A stretch of DNA of 64,000 nucleotides, from contig CP060238.1 in the NCBI GenBank assembly GCA_023898765.1, forward strand, positions 1,116,001 to 1,180,000. Direction: 5' to 3'. Each line of letters starts with the position of its first letter. Position 1 is the stretch's first letter. Source of the DNA: Rhodospirillales bacterium (GTDB taxonomy: Bacteria; Pseudomonadota; Alphaproteobacteria; Micavibrionales; Micavibrionaceae). The notes beneath the pieces are model-generated. The model saw only the letters and a list, made by a program, of their open reading frames with translations, did not search any database and was not told the origin of the DNA. Shown one piece after another: positions 8,233 to 17,225 of this stretch. The position numbers and the translations under genes are program-made.

Positions 8233-8928
8233 TTACTCCTCGCTGCTTGCTGTGCCGCTGCCGCTTACGAAATTTGAGAAGTCAAAGCCGCCGAAAGGAT
8301 CTTTTTCGGTTGGATCGGCAGGCTTGCTCTCTTCTTCCATCTGGCGCTGGCGCTGTGCCTTGACGGCTTCCGGGTCTTTTCCCTGCGCTTTTAAGCCCTT
8401 ATCGGACGCTTTTTCGATTTCCTGATAGCTGCAAAGTCCCAGTTCCACCGGATGACGCGGGCGAATATTGGAGCTGTTCGGGTGCGTGCGTTCCCGCACG
8501 GCCGCAATGGTTGGCTTTGTCGTCCCGACCAGTTTTGTAATCTGGGCGTCTGAAATTTCAGGATGATTTTTAATAATCCACGCAATCGCGTCCGGCTTGT
8601 CCCCGCGTTTGGAAACGGGCGTATATTTGGGGCCTTTTGCCCGTGTTTTTACGACCGGCATGTCTGAACGGGATTTTTTGACTTTCATGAAATAGGCCGG
8701 GTCAGCCTGCGCTTTTTCAAGCTCTTCAGGGTCCAGTTCGTCATTTATGATGGGGTCGCGTCCTACAATTCCCAATCCGACATCCTCATCGGCCAAAGCC
8801 TGCACTTCAATGGCGTGAAGCCCTGAAAAATCGGCGATTTGTTCAAAGGTGAGGGCTGTATTGTCAATCAGCCATGTCGCCGTTGCTTTCGGCAATAAAA
8901 GTTCCGGCGCTTCCTGTGGTTTACTCAT
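8233..8928 (-). CDS. trcR: DUF1013 family cell-cycle regulator TrcR
   Basis: A 231-residue protein of the DUF1013 family, which is largely confined to Alphaproteobacteria and is named TrcR, a cell-cycle transcriptional regulator, in current databases. The N-terminal half has a helix-turn-helix-like stretch (WLIDNTALTFEQIADFSGL) and a second one later (AWIIKNHPEISDAQITKLVG). The C-terminal third is charged, low-complexity and probably disordered. The frame extends 10 codons further upstream, but ATG 8928 follows an AAAGGAGA ribosome site and gives the family N-terminus MSKPQEAPELLLPKATA. It is transcribed away from the DUF1192 gene, with a 222-bp shared upstream region. Confidence 0.85.
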   Translation of the reverse strand: MSKPQEAPELLLPKATATWLIDNTALTFEQIADFSGLHAIEVQALADEDVGLGIVGRDPIINDELDPEELEKAQADPAYFMKVKKSRSDMPVVKTRAKGPKYTPVSKRGDKPDAIAWIIKNHPEISDAQITKLVGTTKPTIAAVRERTHPNSSNIRPRHPVELGLCSYQEIEKASDKGLKAQGKDPEAVKAQRQRQMEEESKPADPTEKDPFGGFDFSNFVSGSGTASSEE

Positions 8929-9150
8929 ATCTTTTCTCCTTTTGGCATGGTTTTCCATGCGAACATAGCTTCATGCGGTCGATCCGGCCCCGCCCGAATC
9001 AACTGTTTTGACACCAAAACATCCTTTATCAGATGTTTAAAATGTTTGGGGAATGCGCAGCATCATAGTCTTTTTGGTATAGAATGCAAGTTTTTCCCGT
9101 ATTTTTTCGCCGGGATAGGGTAAAAAGACGAGTCTGAAAGGAGAGATAGA

Positions 9151-9333
9151 ATGTTCGATGACGATCTGGAACCGCAAAAAAAAGCCGCCGTTCTTAAAAA
9201 TCTGGATTCCATGTCTGTGGAGGAGCTGAAAAACTACATCACGGAGATGGAGGCTGAAATTCTGCGCGTCAAAGAAGAGATAGAAAAAAAGAAAAAAGTG
9301 CTTGAAGCGGCGGGGTCTGTTTTTAACACTTAA
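9151..9333 (+). CDS. DUF1192 family small protein
   Basis: A 60-residue acidic-then-basic protein matching DUF1192: opening MFDDDLEP, then MSVEELKNYITEMEAEILRV and a lysine-rich coiled coil. The family is restricted to Alphaproteobacteria and has no known function. A good ribosome site (GAAAGGAGA) precedes the ATG. It is divergent from trcR and followed by another small gene in the same direction. Confidence 0.8.
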   Translation: MFDDDLEPQKKAAVLKNLDSMSVEELKNYITEMEAEILRVKEEIEKKKKVLEAAGSVFNT

Positions 9334-9435
9334 CGCTGGCCTCCTAAAAATTATATAGAAGGTTCCTTGTGATTTTTTTTGGGTTGGTCTAATCTGCCGG
9401 AACGTTTTTATGAGGCAGTGAAGGGAGCCAGGGCC

Positions 9436-9771
9436 ATGGATGAAATAGAAAAGAGACTCCGCCAGAGCGCAGATACATGTATCGAGACGTACAAAGCTTG
9501 GCGCAAAAACGAAAAGGACGGTAAAGCGAGAGAAGCCCTTCAGGACTCCGTCCACGAACTGCGCAAAGTGACCTCCCGCGTCGAGATTGAAATGGCCGTG
9601 AGCGAACGGGGCGAAATGTCTGAAAAACCGCTTCCTATCCCGCCCCATCGTTCCGCCCATAAAGCCAAGGCCACTGCCAACGGTAACGGCAACGGCAACG
9701 GGAATGTAAAAGCTCCGGCAGGGCGCACGCGGAAGGTTTCTTTAAAGCAGGAAGACGAGCAGGAAGATTAA
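9436..9771 (+). CDS. Small hypothetical protein with NG repeat linker
   Basis: A 111-residue protein I cannot assign. Residues 1-65 look helical and charged (MDEIEKRLRQSADTCIETYK). They are followed by a Pro/His segment, a short run of alternating Asn and Gly (codons AACGGCAACGGC), and a basic/acidic tail ending QEDEQED. ATG 9436 is preferred over the upstream TTG at 9379 because of the GGGAG site before it. The stop overlaps the end of convergent gloB by 4 bp. Confidence 0.55.
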   Translation: MDEIEKRLRQSADTCIETYKAWRKNEKDGKAREALQDSVHELRKVTSRVEIEMAVSERGEMSEKPLPIPPHRSAHKAKATANGNGNGNGNVKAPAGRTRKVSLKQEDEQED

Positions 9772-10481
9772 AAAGAATCGCGAAGGCGCCTGAGCTGCGC
9801 AAAAGCGGCCGCTTTACCGCTGCGCAGGAAGACATTCGTCTTTTTTTCGGTTTCGAGGGTCGCCGGAATGGTGGGCTTTCCGTTTGCGCGCAGTTTCCTG
9901 ACCGCATTCATTCTTTTGATCAGGTCCGGATTGTTTGGCTCGATCGCCAGACAAAAATTTCCGTTTTTTTCCGTATATTCGTGAGCGCAGTAAATCTGCG
10001 TGTGGTCCGGCAGGGCCGCAATTTTCTGCAGAGACGCCCACATTTCTTCCGGGGTGCCTTCGAACAGCCGTCCGCAGCCCATGGAAAAAAGCGTGTCGCC
10101 GCAAAAAAGGGCGCCGTTTTTGGACGCGTAAAAACAGACATGTCCTGTTGTATGTCCGGGGGTTTCGAGAACGGAGATTTGTTCGTCGCCCAGCGTGAGC
10201 GTGTCGCCGTCTGAAATGCCGATATCGATATCGGGAATGCGTTTTTGTTCCCGTTTCGGCGCAACAACCTTCGCGCCGTATTTTTTCTGGAAATATTTGT
10301 TGCCGGCAATGTGATCGGCATGGTGGTGCGTATTGAGAATAAAGGAAGGGCGAAGGTTTCGCTCTTCCAGTATGTATTCGATAGGGGCCGGCTCCCCGGG
10401 GTCTACAATGGCGACTTCCCCGCCGGCCTCAAGGAGATAGCTGTAATTGTCATTCAGGATGGGAACGAGTGTGATCTTCAT
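9768..10481 (-). CDS. gloB: Hydroxyacylglutathione hydrolase (glyoxalase II)
   Basis: A 237-residue metallo-beta-lactamase-fold hydrolase. The two-metal site motif THHHADHIAGN is intact, and the downstream ligands are in ETPGHTTGH, GDTLFSMGCGR and YCAHEYTEKN. Glyoxalase II splits S-lactoylglutathione to D-lactate and glutathione, the second step of methylglyoxal detoxification in the cytoplasm. The C-terminal substrate-binding part is present and the length is close to the usual 250. It overlaps the upstream methyltransferase gene by 4 bp, so the two are probably translated together. Confidence 0.93.
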   Translation of the reverse strand: MKITLVPILNDNYSYLLEAGGEVAIVDPGEPAPIEYILEERNLRPSFILNTHHHADHIAGNKYFQKKYGAKVVAPKREQKRIPDIDIGISDGDTLTLGDEQISVLETPGHTTGHVCFYASKNGALFCGDTLFSMGCGRLFEGTPEEMWASLQKIAALPDHTQIYCAHEYTEKNGNFCLAIEPNNPDLIKRMNAVRKLRANGKPTIPATLETEKKTNVFLRSGKAAAFAQLRRLRDSF

Positions 10482-11329
10482 GGTTTTTCCGTATTTAATG
10501 CCTCTGCCAGACTATGCTGTGCGCTGCCGCGGGGCAAGGGCTTTTGCTGGCTTTCGTGCGGCGCCCAGCCTGTCAGGAACAGAATTTCAAAAGAGGCGGG
10601 GATGCGCCCGTCTTTTTCTGAAAATTTCCGGACGTAAATGTCGTTGGCGGCGTCAAGGAGATTTCGGCTTGTAAAATGTTTGGGGCGGGCGCTCATGGCG
10701 CAGCTTTCTCCCATGCCGCGTAACTCTTTCATCAGGTCGAGCGGATGGGCGTAGCTGACGCTCAGTTTTTCCGAGTCAACGACCGGCAGGGCAAACCCGG
10801 CGCGCTGCATCAGATCGCCCATTTGGCGTTTGTCCGCAAAAGGGGAAACGCGCGGGCTGAGTCCGCCTTTGATCTGCAGTTCGGCTTCGCTCAACGCGCT
10901 GCGAAGTTCATGAAGCGTGTCACCGCCGAAAAATGCGCCCAAAAACAGCCCGTCCGGTTTCAGGGCTTTTCGGATTTGAACAAGCGTGCCGGGCAGGTCA
11001 TTGACGTTGTGCAGGCTTAAGGGACTGAAAATCAAATCCAGAGAGCTTTCGGCAAAAGGGAGGAACTCTTCATCCGCCTGAAGGGCGTTTCGGGCCGGTA
11101 AAAGATTTTCCGCCAGATCCATTTGGACAAGGAACGTGTTGCCGTTTATTTTCATTCGGCTGTTTTGGGCGTCGGCGCCGATTTGAAGGGCGGCGGGAAA
11201 TGCGCGTTTGATGCTGCAGAGGCGGTCTTCCATCTCCTTTATGGTCCAGTCTGTCAGGAAGCTGTGGTCTTTGAACCTGCATGCGGCGCGGTTTTTGTGC
11301 CGGCGTATAGTATGGCGGTCAAAGATCAT
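10478..11329 (-). CDS. NDUFAF5-like SAM-dependent methyltransferase
   Basis: A 283-residue class I methyltransferase. It begins MIFDRHTIRRHKNRAA, a typical start for the alphaproteobacterial homologues of mitochondrial NDUFAF5, and has the post-motif-I segment FAESSLDLIFSPLSLHNVNDL and the family block DTLHELRSAL. NDUFAF5 hydroxylates an arginine of complex I subunit NDUFS7; bacterial members are also annotated as BioC-like methyltransferases, so substrate remains open. The glycine-rich motif I is weak (QIGADAQNSRM), as in NDUFAF5. It overlaps gloB and the large methyltransferase gene upstream by 4 and 1 bp, indicating one operon. Confidence 0.75.
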   Translation of the reverse strand: MIFDRHTIRRHKNRAACRFKDHSFLTDWTIKEMEDRLCSIKRAFPAALQIGADAQNSRMKINGNTFLVQMDLAENLLPARNALQADEEFLPFAESSLDLIFSPLSLHNVNDLPGTLVQIRKALKPDGLFLGAFFGGDTLHELRSALSEAELQIKGGLSPRVSPFADKRQMGDLMQRAGFALPVVDSEKLSVSYAHPLDLMKELRGMGESCAMSARPKHFTSRNLLDAANDIYVRKFSEKDGRIPASFEILFLTGWAPHESQQKPLPRGSAQHSLAEALNTEKP

Positions 11330-13743
11330 TAACTTGTGGAAGGTTCGGGTCTGCCGGAAGAAAAGGACCGCAAGGGGCTTGAGGAAGCCGGGGGGGAAGC
11401 CGGAAGGGAAGAAGAAACATCCGTGCCGCTCACGCCGACAGGGCGGCTTATTTCGGCCGCCTGGGAGGAGGAAAAGCCGTAGGAAGGACTCAGATCGCTA
11501 TGGGCCCCGATACCGCCTTTATACGCCATCGCGGCAACTTTCATGAAGCTGTAATAATTGTCGAGATACAGGAGCTTATGCAGGTCCGGAAGCGGCGTAT
11601 AGGTTGTGACGCCGTGCGTTCTTCCCACTTTCCGCCAGCCTTTGGTCCCGGCCTTCGTGACCGCGAAGGGGTAAATGCGTTGCGGCGTGATGCCGGCATG
11701 GCAGAAAAAGCTTTCTCCCATGCGGGAGACGCAATCGACCGGCACTTCGAACTGGTCGGCAATATATTTGCGTGCCATCTCCAGTGTTGTGATGTCTTTC
11801 GGCAGGGCTATGGCCGGACAACTGACCGTGTAGCCGGTGCCTTTGTAGCGCTGCGGGACGGGCAGGAATTGTTCGGTAATCCCGGCCATGACTTCGCCGC
11901 TCAGTTTTTTAACCAAAGGCAGCACGACCGCCATATTCATGCTTTTATGTTCCGGGACGGCAAACTCCATGTTGCGGGAGGCCAGCCCCTCCGCGGCGCC
12001 GTCAACCTGTCCTTCATCGACAAAGACGGAATGGATGGTCCGGAATTGCCCGGCCACCGCTTTAGTTTCTTTAAAGCGGTCGTCGCTTGCGGCCAGTTTG
12101 GAGATGATGTCCTGAAGCTTCGTGGTTTTTTCGACCTCTCCCGTTTCAAGAAGGAGGGGGCAGTCCGCCCAGGGTTCGTAAGGGATATTCAGTTTTTCGT
12201 ACAGGGCCAGTACCTGCACCTCCAGACGGCTGCTTGGGACAAGCCCGACGCCGACCGCATTCAGAATGGCCTGCCCGTCGATTTCACGCAAATGACCGTG
12301 TGTCGAAAATCCTTCGATATCGGGTGTGACGGCGGGGAGTTTTATGTTTCCCTGAGGCTTCTGCACGGCGAGATATTTCGTTTCAATGCGCTCGTCAATG
12401 CTGTCGGGCGCGGGGTAAAATCCGGGGCCGTCTTCCATTTCCGCGCCCAATACGGGCTTAAGCCCCACATGGGTTTGTGAAAACCGCACAAGGCTTTTGA
12501 TATCGCCGGGTTTGATTTCATGGATTTTTTCCTGCGGAACGCACAGGGCCTCAATCATATGGCCCGACCATGTTTTCCCGTCGAGATTGGGGGCGTTGCG
12601 GGGAACGGCATTGACAATGCCGCGCGGAAGGCCCTCGTGCACATAGACGTGCAGCCGCCCGTCTTGCGTGATGCGGTAGGGAAGGACTTCCGTGTTTTCG
12701 ATGCCGCGGGAGACAATATCGTGGATGCGGCCGTTCGTGTCGTCGCGCATGGCGGTGATTTGAAGGCTCCCCTCTTGTCCGCGCAGATGTTTTCTTTCCT
12801 GAAGCCGGAGCGATTCCCGGTTTTTCTTCTTTTGCGCCACAAGGACGAAACTTGTGGGCGGTGCGCCAAGAGGGCTGCCGGCTTCGTTAAAAAGTTTGAA
12901 TTTTTTGCGGAAGCGGGACTTGACGATCTGTTCGTCCCAGTGGGGGGCTGTATAGAGAACCCGTGAACCCATGCCGGTCAGGGCGCGCCTGAAATCTTTT
13001 TCCGTGAAGAAGCTGTATTCCTTGCCCAGCTCTTCTTCCCAGTTTTCAAGGTCGTCTTTGCGCAGGATAAATTCATACGCCCATTTTCCCGGCAGGCGGA
13101 AAAGCCGTGTCCTGGGAAAACGGGGGGGAAGTTCTTCGAGATAAAACCCGCTTTGGGCCGGGTCGTCCGGATGGCCGGCTTTTTCGGAATACTGGATAAG
13201 AAGATCGGGCACGGCGTTTTCGTCCGGCATTTCGAGAAGAACGTAGTCCTGCTCCGGCAGAACGAAATCGCGGATGAATAAAAGGCCGTTTTGTTTGAGA
13301 CAGGAAAACTGCCCTTCCAGGGCTTCAAGGACCTTTGCTTCGCTGCAGCGGCCGGCGGAATAAATTTCATGAAGGGTAAACCCGTTCAGGACGGCCTCAA
13401 CGGAGGCCGGCTTCAGGCAGGGTTCCGTGTTTTTCCAGTGGTGGTATTCCAGATTGGGCCGTGCGTATTTTTTTTGCGCATCCCGAACCTTTTTGGCGCT
13501 TGTGTCCATGCCGATAAAATGATGCTGCGGATGCATGACAGCCATTGCGTAGGTTAAAGCGCCATCCCGGGTGCCCATGTCGGCGACGGTGCTTCCGTCT
13601 TCTAAAACCAGATGCGCCATGGTAAACCATGCCTGCCGGATTACGGCCGGAGGGAAGCTTTCCAGCGTTTCCCGCCAGTCCTCGTTTTCAGGGGGAGGAA
13701 CGGCTGAAATATCGTCTTCCTCTATGGTTGCGGCTTCGATCAT
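11329..13743 (-). CDS. 804-residue methyltransferase fused to Nudix-like domains
   Basis: A long protein of unknown function. Residues 1-300 form a class I methyltransferase-like domain: motif I is DMGTRDG at 55-61 and the acidic ribose-binding position is in HHFIGMD at 74-80. Two later blocks resemble the Nudix fold: LPYRITQDGRLHVYVHE with RGIVNAVPRN in the middle, and LEMARKYIADQF with ESFFCHAGITPQRIYPFAV near the C-terminus. The catalytic Nudix box (REXXEE) is not visible, so any such domains are probably not hydrolases. The last 50 residues are a Ser/Pro-rich tail. The assignment of the second and third domains is by eye only. Divergent from comF by 38 bp. Confidence 0.6.
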   Translation of the reverse strand: MIEAATIEEDDISAVPPPENEDWRETLESFPPAVIRQAWFTMAHLVLEDGSTVADMGTRDGALTYAMAVMHPQHHFIGMDTSAKKVRDAQKKYARPNLEYHHWKNTEPCLKPASVEAVLNGFTLHEIYSAGRCSEAKVLEALEGQFSCLKQNGLLFIRDFVLPEQDYVLLEMPDENAVPDLLIQYSEKAGHPDDPAQSGFYLEELPPRFPRTRLFRLPGKWAYEFILRKDDLENWEEELGKEYSFFTEKDFRRALTGMGSRVLYTAPHWDEQIVKSRFRKKFKLFNEAGSPLGAPPTSFVLVAQKKKNRESLRLQERKHLRGQEGSLQITAMRDDTNGRIHDIVSRGIENTEVLPYRITQDGRLHVYVHEGLPRGIVNAVPRNAPNLDGKTWSGHMIEALCVPQEKIHEIKPGDIKSLVRFSQTHVGLKPVLGAEMEDGPGFYPAPDSIDERIETKYLAVQKPQGNIKLPAVTPDIEGFSTHGHLREIDGQAILNAVGVGLVPSSRLEVQVLALYEKLNIPYEPWADCPLLLETGEVEKTTKLQDIISKLAASDDRFKETKAVAGQFRTIHSVFVDEGQVDGAAEGLASRNMEFAVPEHKSMNMAVVLPLVKKLSGEVMAGITEQFLPVPQRYKGTGYTVSCPAIALPKDITTLEMARKYIADQFEVPVDCVSRMGESFFCHAGITPQRIYPFAVTKAGTKGWRKVGRTHGVTTYTPLPDLHKLLYLDNYYSFMKVAAMAYKGGIGAHSDLSPSYGFSSSQAAEISRPVGVSGTDVSSSLPASPPASSSPLRSFSSGRPEPSTS

Positions 13744-13781
13744 AGGATATATATAGAAACAGGCTATGGAAAAGTAAACAG

Positions 13782-14516
13782 ATGTCGCTATGGGGGAACA
13801 TACTTAACGCCGCTTTGCCGCCACGCTGCCCTTTGAGCGGGGAGATTGTGGACGCGCAGGGCATGCTTGCCCCGGAAAGCTGGGCTAGGCTGCAATTCAT
13901 TTCCGATCCGGTGTGCAGCGCCTGCGGCCTGCCTTTGGAATTTTCAATTGAAAGCGCCGGGGCCAGATGCGCGGCCTGCCTGAAAACGCCGCCTGTTTAC
14001 GGCAGGGGCCGCAGTGCGCTTGTTTATGATGAGGCGTCGCGGGATTTGATCCTTGGGTTCAAGCATGGGGACCAGATGCAAAATGTTGTGAGTTTTGTGC
14101 CGTGGCTCAGGCGGGCAGGGGCGGATTTGCTGGCGGGGGCGGAGATATTGGTGCCTGTGCCGCTGCATCGCTGGCGGCTGCTCCGGCGGCGTTACAATCA
14201 GGCGGCCCTGATGGCGCAGGCTTTGGGAAGGGCCGCGGGCGTGCCCTGCGTTCCCGATATGTTGCAGCGTGTGCGGGCCACGCCGGTACAAGGCCATATG
14301 AAGCCCGTGGAAAGGCAGAAGAATGTGCGGAACGCTTTTCGTCTGCATCCGCGCCATGCGGGAAGGATTGCGGGCAAGCATATTCTTCTGGTGGATGACG
14401 TCTATACGACCGGCTCGACGGTTTCCGAATGCGCCGGAACGCTTTTGGACGGGGGCGCCGGGCAGGTGGATGTTTTGACGCTGGCCCGCGTGGTGCGGCC
14501 CAGAAGGCTGGATTAA
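13782..14516 (+). CDS. comF: ComF family phosphoribosyltransferase-like protein
   Basis: A 244-residue protein with the two ComF hallmarks: N-terminal zinc-finger-like Cys pairs (CSACGLP and CAACLK) and a C-terminal phosphoribosyltransferase motif, LLVDDVYTTGSTVSE, that binds PRPP. In naturally competent bacteria ComF helps take up DNA; elsewhere its exact role is unclear. Here the gene stands next to grxC and shares a 38-bp divergent promoter region with the large methyltransferase gene. No other competence genes lie nearby. Confidence 0.88.
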   Translation: MSLWGNILNAALPPRCPLSGEIVDAQGMLAPESWARLQFISDPVCSACGLPLEFSIESAGARCAACLKTPPVYGRGRSALVYDEASRDLILGFKHGDQMQNVVSFVPWLRRAGADLLAGAEILVPVPLHRWRLLRRRYNQAALMAQALGRAAGVPCVPDMLQRVRATPVQGHMKPVERQKNVRNAFRLHPRHAGRIAGKHILLVDDVYTTGSTVSECAGTLLDGGAGQVDVLTLARVVRPRRLD

Positions 14517-14569
14517 GGCGGCCGCGTTGTCTATAGTGTGCCGAAACAGGTTTTACCGGGAGGAATATC

Positions 14570-14827
14570 ATGGCCAAAGTCGAAGTCTATTCAAGCAACA
14601 CATGCCCCTATTGCGTCCGGGCGAAGTCTTTGCTGGAGGCGAAAGGGGCGGACTATACCGAATATAATATTTCCACAAATCCGAAGGTGATTGTGGAGAT
14701 GCTCGAGCGCACGAACGGCCTCAAAAGCGTGCCCCAGATTTTTATCGACGGGCGGCATATAGGCGGCTGTGACGATTTGCACGATCTGGACAGCAAGGGA
14801 GAGCTGGAGTTGTTGTTGGCCTCTTAG
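14570..14827 (+). CDS. grxC: Glutaredoxin 3
   Basis: An 85-residue dithiol glutaredoxin. The redox motif CPYC is at residues 11-14, followed by the glutathione-binding segments LKSVPQIFIDG (cis-proline) and GGCDDLHDLD. It reduces protein and mixed glutathione disulfides in the cytoplasm. Length and motifs are those of GrxC. The start follows a GGAGGAA ribosome site. It lies 53 bp after comF. Confidence 0.95.
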   Translation: MAKVEVYSSNTCPYCVRAKSLLEAKGADYTEYNISTNPKVIVEMLERTNGLKSVPQIFIDGRHIGGCDDLHDLDSKGELELLLAS

Positions 14828-14866
14828 GTTCCTATAACATTCAGGCGTCTCTTGGAGCATCTTTAA

Positions 14867-14892
14867 AACATCCCGGCGAAGGCCGGGATGTT
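14867..14892. terminator. Perfect hairpin between grxC and the nitrilase gene
   Basis: An 11-bp perfect stem, AACATCCCGGC with GCCGGGATGTT, closed by a GAAG tetraloop. No T-run follows, so it may be a weak terminator, an mRNA-stabilising stem, or a short repeat. It ends 20 bp before the next start codon. Confidence 0.45.
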
Positions 14893-14912
14893 GTGGTGGA
14901 AGGAAGGGAAAG

Positions 14913-15734
14913 ATGAGCAATATCCTCAAAGCGGCCTGCGTGCAGATGAATAGCGGGCCGGTGATTGAAGAGAACCTGAAGGCGGCGGGGGCGTTTGTCC
15001 GTGCGGCGGCCGCAGAGGGCGCGCAGCTTATCGTGACGCCCGAAAACACCTGCCATATCCGCGCTTCCGGCGAGAAAAAGCTGGCCTCGGCGCAGCCCGA
15101 AGAGACACATCCGGCCCTGCCGTTTTTCGCGGCGCTGGCGAAGGAACTGGGGGTGTGGATTCTGGTGGGGTCGATTGCGGTCAAAATCTCGGAAAAACAG
15201 GTGGCGAACCGTTCACTCCTGTTTTCTGCCGCAGGAGAGCTTGTGGCCGCTTATGATAAAATCCACATGTTCGACGTGGATTTGCCTACCGGGGAAAGCC
15301 ACCGGGAGAGCGAAACCGTCAGGCCCGGAGACAAGGCCGTTGTGGCCGGGACGCCCTGGGGCGGTCTGGGCTTAAGCATTTGTTACGATTTGCGTTTTCC
15401 GCGTCTCTACGCCGATCTGGCCAAAGCGGGGGCGGTTCTTTTGGCAACCCCTGCGGCCTTTACCGTTCCGACCGGCAGGGCGCACTGGGAAATCCTGCAG
15501 CGGGCCCGCGCCATCGAAACCGGCAGCTTCGTTCTGGCGGCGGCGCAGACGGGGGAGTATGAGGGCGGAGGCAGGACGTACGGCCATTCTATGATTGTCG
15601 GCCCGTGGGGGGAGGTGCTGGCGCAGGCCGGTGAAGAGACGGGTTTTATTACCGCCGAGCTTGACATTACCGCCGTTCAAAAGGCCCGCACGGCCATTCC
15701 GGCCTTGCAGCACGATTGCGATTATGCTTTTTAG
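14913..15734 (+). CDS. Carbon-nitrogen hydrolase, NIT2/omega-amidase-like
   Basis: A 273-residue nitrilase-superfamily protein. The catalytic triad is visible: Glu in TPENTCHI, Lys in YDKIHMFDV and Cys in GLSICYDLRFPRLY. The superfamily hydrolyses non-peptide C-N bonds. The YDKIHMFDVD and ICYDLRFP pattern matches the NIT1/NIT2 branch, which acts on deaminated glutathione or alpha-keto amides. The neighbouring grxC and gloB genes would fit a link to glutathione metabolism, but that is inference. It is 6 bp upstream of the HerA-like ATPase gene. Confidence 0.88.
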   Translation: MSNILKAACVQMNSGPVIEENLKAAGAFVRAAAAEGAQLIVTPENTCHIRASGEKKLASAQPEETHPALPFFAALAKELGVWILVGSIAVKISEKQVANRSLLFSAAGELVAAYDKIHMFDVDLPTGESHRESETVRPGDKAVVAGTPWGGLGLSICYDLRFPRLYADLAKAGAVLLATPAAFTVPTGRAHWEILQRARAIETGSFVLAAAQTGEYEGGGRTYGHSMIVGPWGEVLAQAGEETGFITAELDITAVQKARTAIPALQHDCDYAF

Positions 15735-15740
15735 TCTCTT

Positions 15741-17225
15741 ATGAGTGATACAGCAGAAGCCATTTATCTCGGGTCCGAAACGGACCATCCGCAAAACAGG
15801 CAGTATTTTGCCCTGAAATGGGCCAACCGGCACGGGCTGATCGCCGGGGCGACGGGGACGGGAAAAACCGTCACGCTGCAAAATCTGGCCGAAGGTTTTT
15901 CCAACGCGGGCGTGCCTGTCTTTATGGCGGATGTGAAGGGCGATTTGTCCGGCATCTGCATGCCCGGCGAGATGCAGGATTTTCTGGTCAAACGGGCGGA
16001 AGTCATCGGCCTTGAAGATTACAAAAAACAGGCTTTCCCGGTTGTGTTCTGGGATTTGTTTGCCCGGCAGGGTCACGCCGTCCGCACGACGATTTCTGAA
16101 ATCGGGCCGGTGCTTCTGGCGCGGATGCTGGAGCTGAACGATACGCAGGAAGGCGTTCTCAATATCGCGTTCCGGCATGCCGATGAAGAAGGCATGCTTT
16201 TGCTGGATCTGAAAGATTTACAGGCGCTCCTCACGGCGCTGTATGAAAATGCGTCCGAAATTTCCAAGGAATACGGGCAGGTGTCGAAACCCTCTGTCGC
16301 TGCGATTCAGCGGGCCCTGCTGCGGCTGGAGGATCAGGGGGCGGACAAATTCTTCGGGGAGCCGGCGCTGGATCTCAAGGATTTTATGCGCACCGATATG
16401 GACGGGAAGGGCTATATCAATATTCTGGCGGCGGATGAACTGATGCAATCGCCGCGTCTTTACGCGACGTTTCTGCTTTGGCTGCTCGCCGAGCTGTTTG
16501 AAGAGTTGCCCGAGGCCGGGGATTCTGACAGGCCGAAACTCGTTTTCTTTTTTGACGAAGCGCATCTGCTTTTCGATGACGCGCCCAAGGCGCTGCTCGA
16601 AAAAGTGGAGCAGGTGGTGCGCCTGATCCGCTCCAAAGGGGTGGGGGTGTATTTTGTCACCCAGAATCCGCAGGACATTCCTGAAAGCGTTCTGGGACAG
16701 CTTGGAAACCGTGTGCAGCACGGCCTGCGCGCCTTTACGCCCCAGCAGCAGAAATTCATCAAGGTCGCGGCGCAGACCTACCGCGAAAATCCGGCCTTCG
16801 ATGTGGCGGAGGTGATAACGGAACTGGGCGTCGGGGAGGCGCTGGTGTCTACGCTGGAAGAAAAGGGAAAGCCTTCCATCGTGCAGCGGACCCTGATCCG
16901 CCCGCCGATGTCCCGTTTGGGCACGGCAAGCGCCGAGGCCCGGCGTATGGCCTCAATGGCGGACGGGATTGGCGGGAAGTACGACACGGTTCAGGACCGT
17001 GAAAGCGCCTATGAAATTCTGCAAAAGAAAGCGGAGGCCGCCGCCCGGCAGGCAGAGAAGGCACAGGAAGCCGTCGAAAAATCAAAAACCGCACCCCGCA
17101 GATCCAATCGTCAGGGCGTGGGCGAGGCGGCGATTAAATCCCTTGTCCGCTCCGTCAGTTCCTCGATCGGCCGCACTATTGCCCGTGAAATTGTCCGCGG
17201 CGTGATGGGCAGCTTACGGCGCTAA
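15741..17225 (+). CDS. HerA-like DUF853 ATPase
   Basis: A 494-residue protein of the HerA/FtsK superfamily (DUF853, YjgR-type). The Walker A motif is GATGTGKT near residue 37 and the Walker B motif is LVFFFDEAHLLFDD near residue 270. The domain ends with PSIVQRTLIRPP, typical of DUF853. The C-terminal 90 residues are charged, with an Ala/Glu/Lys coiled coil and a basic end. The family is presumed to be a hexameric DNA or RNA translocase, but its role is not settled. It overlaps the convergent Xre gene by 12 bp. Confidence 0.85.
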   Translation: MSDTAEAIYLGSETDHPQNRQYFALKWANRHGLIAGATGTGKTVTLQNLAEGFSNAGVPVFMADVKGDLSGICMPGEMQDFLVKRAEVIGLEDYKKQAFPVVFWDLFARQGHAVRTTISEIGPVLLARMLELNDTQEGVLNIAFRHADEEGMLLLDLKDLQALLTALYENASEISKEYGQVSKPSVAAIQRALLRLEDQGADKFFGEPALDLKDFMRTDMDGKGYINILAADELMQSPRLYATFLLWLLAELFEELPEAGDSDRPKLVFFFDEAHLLFDDAPKALLEKVEQVVRLIRSKGVGVYFVTQNPQDIPESVLGQLGNRVQHGLRAFTPQQQKFIKVAAQTYRENPAFDVAEVITELGVGEALVSTLEEKGKPSIVQRTLIRPPMSRLGTASAEARRMASMADGIGGKYDTVQDRESAYEILQKKAEAAARQAEKAQEAVEKSKTAPRRSNRQGVGEAAIKSLVRSVSSSIGRTIAREIVRGVMGSLRR

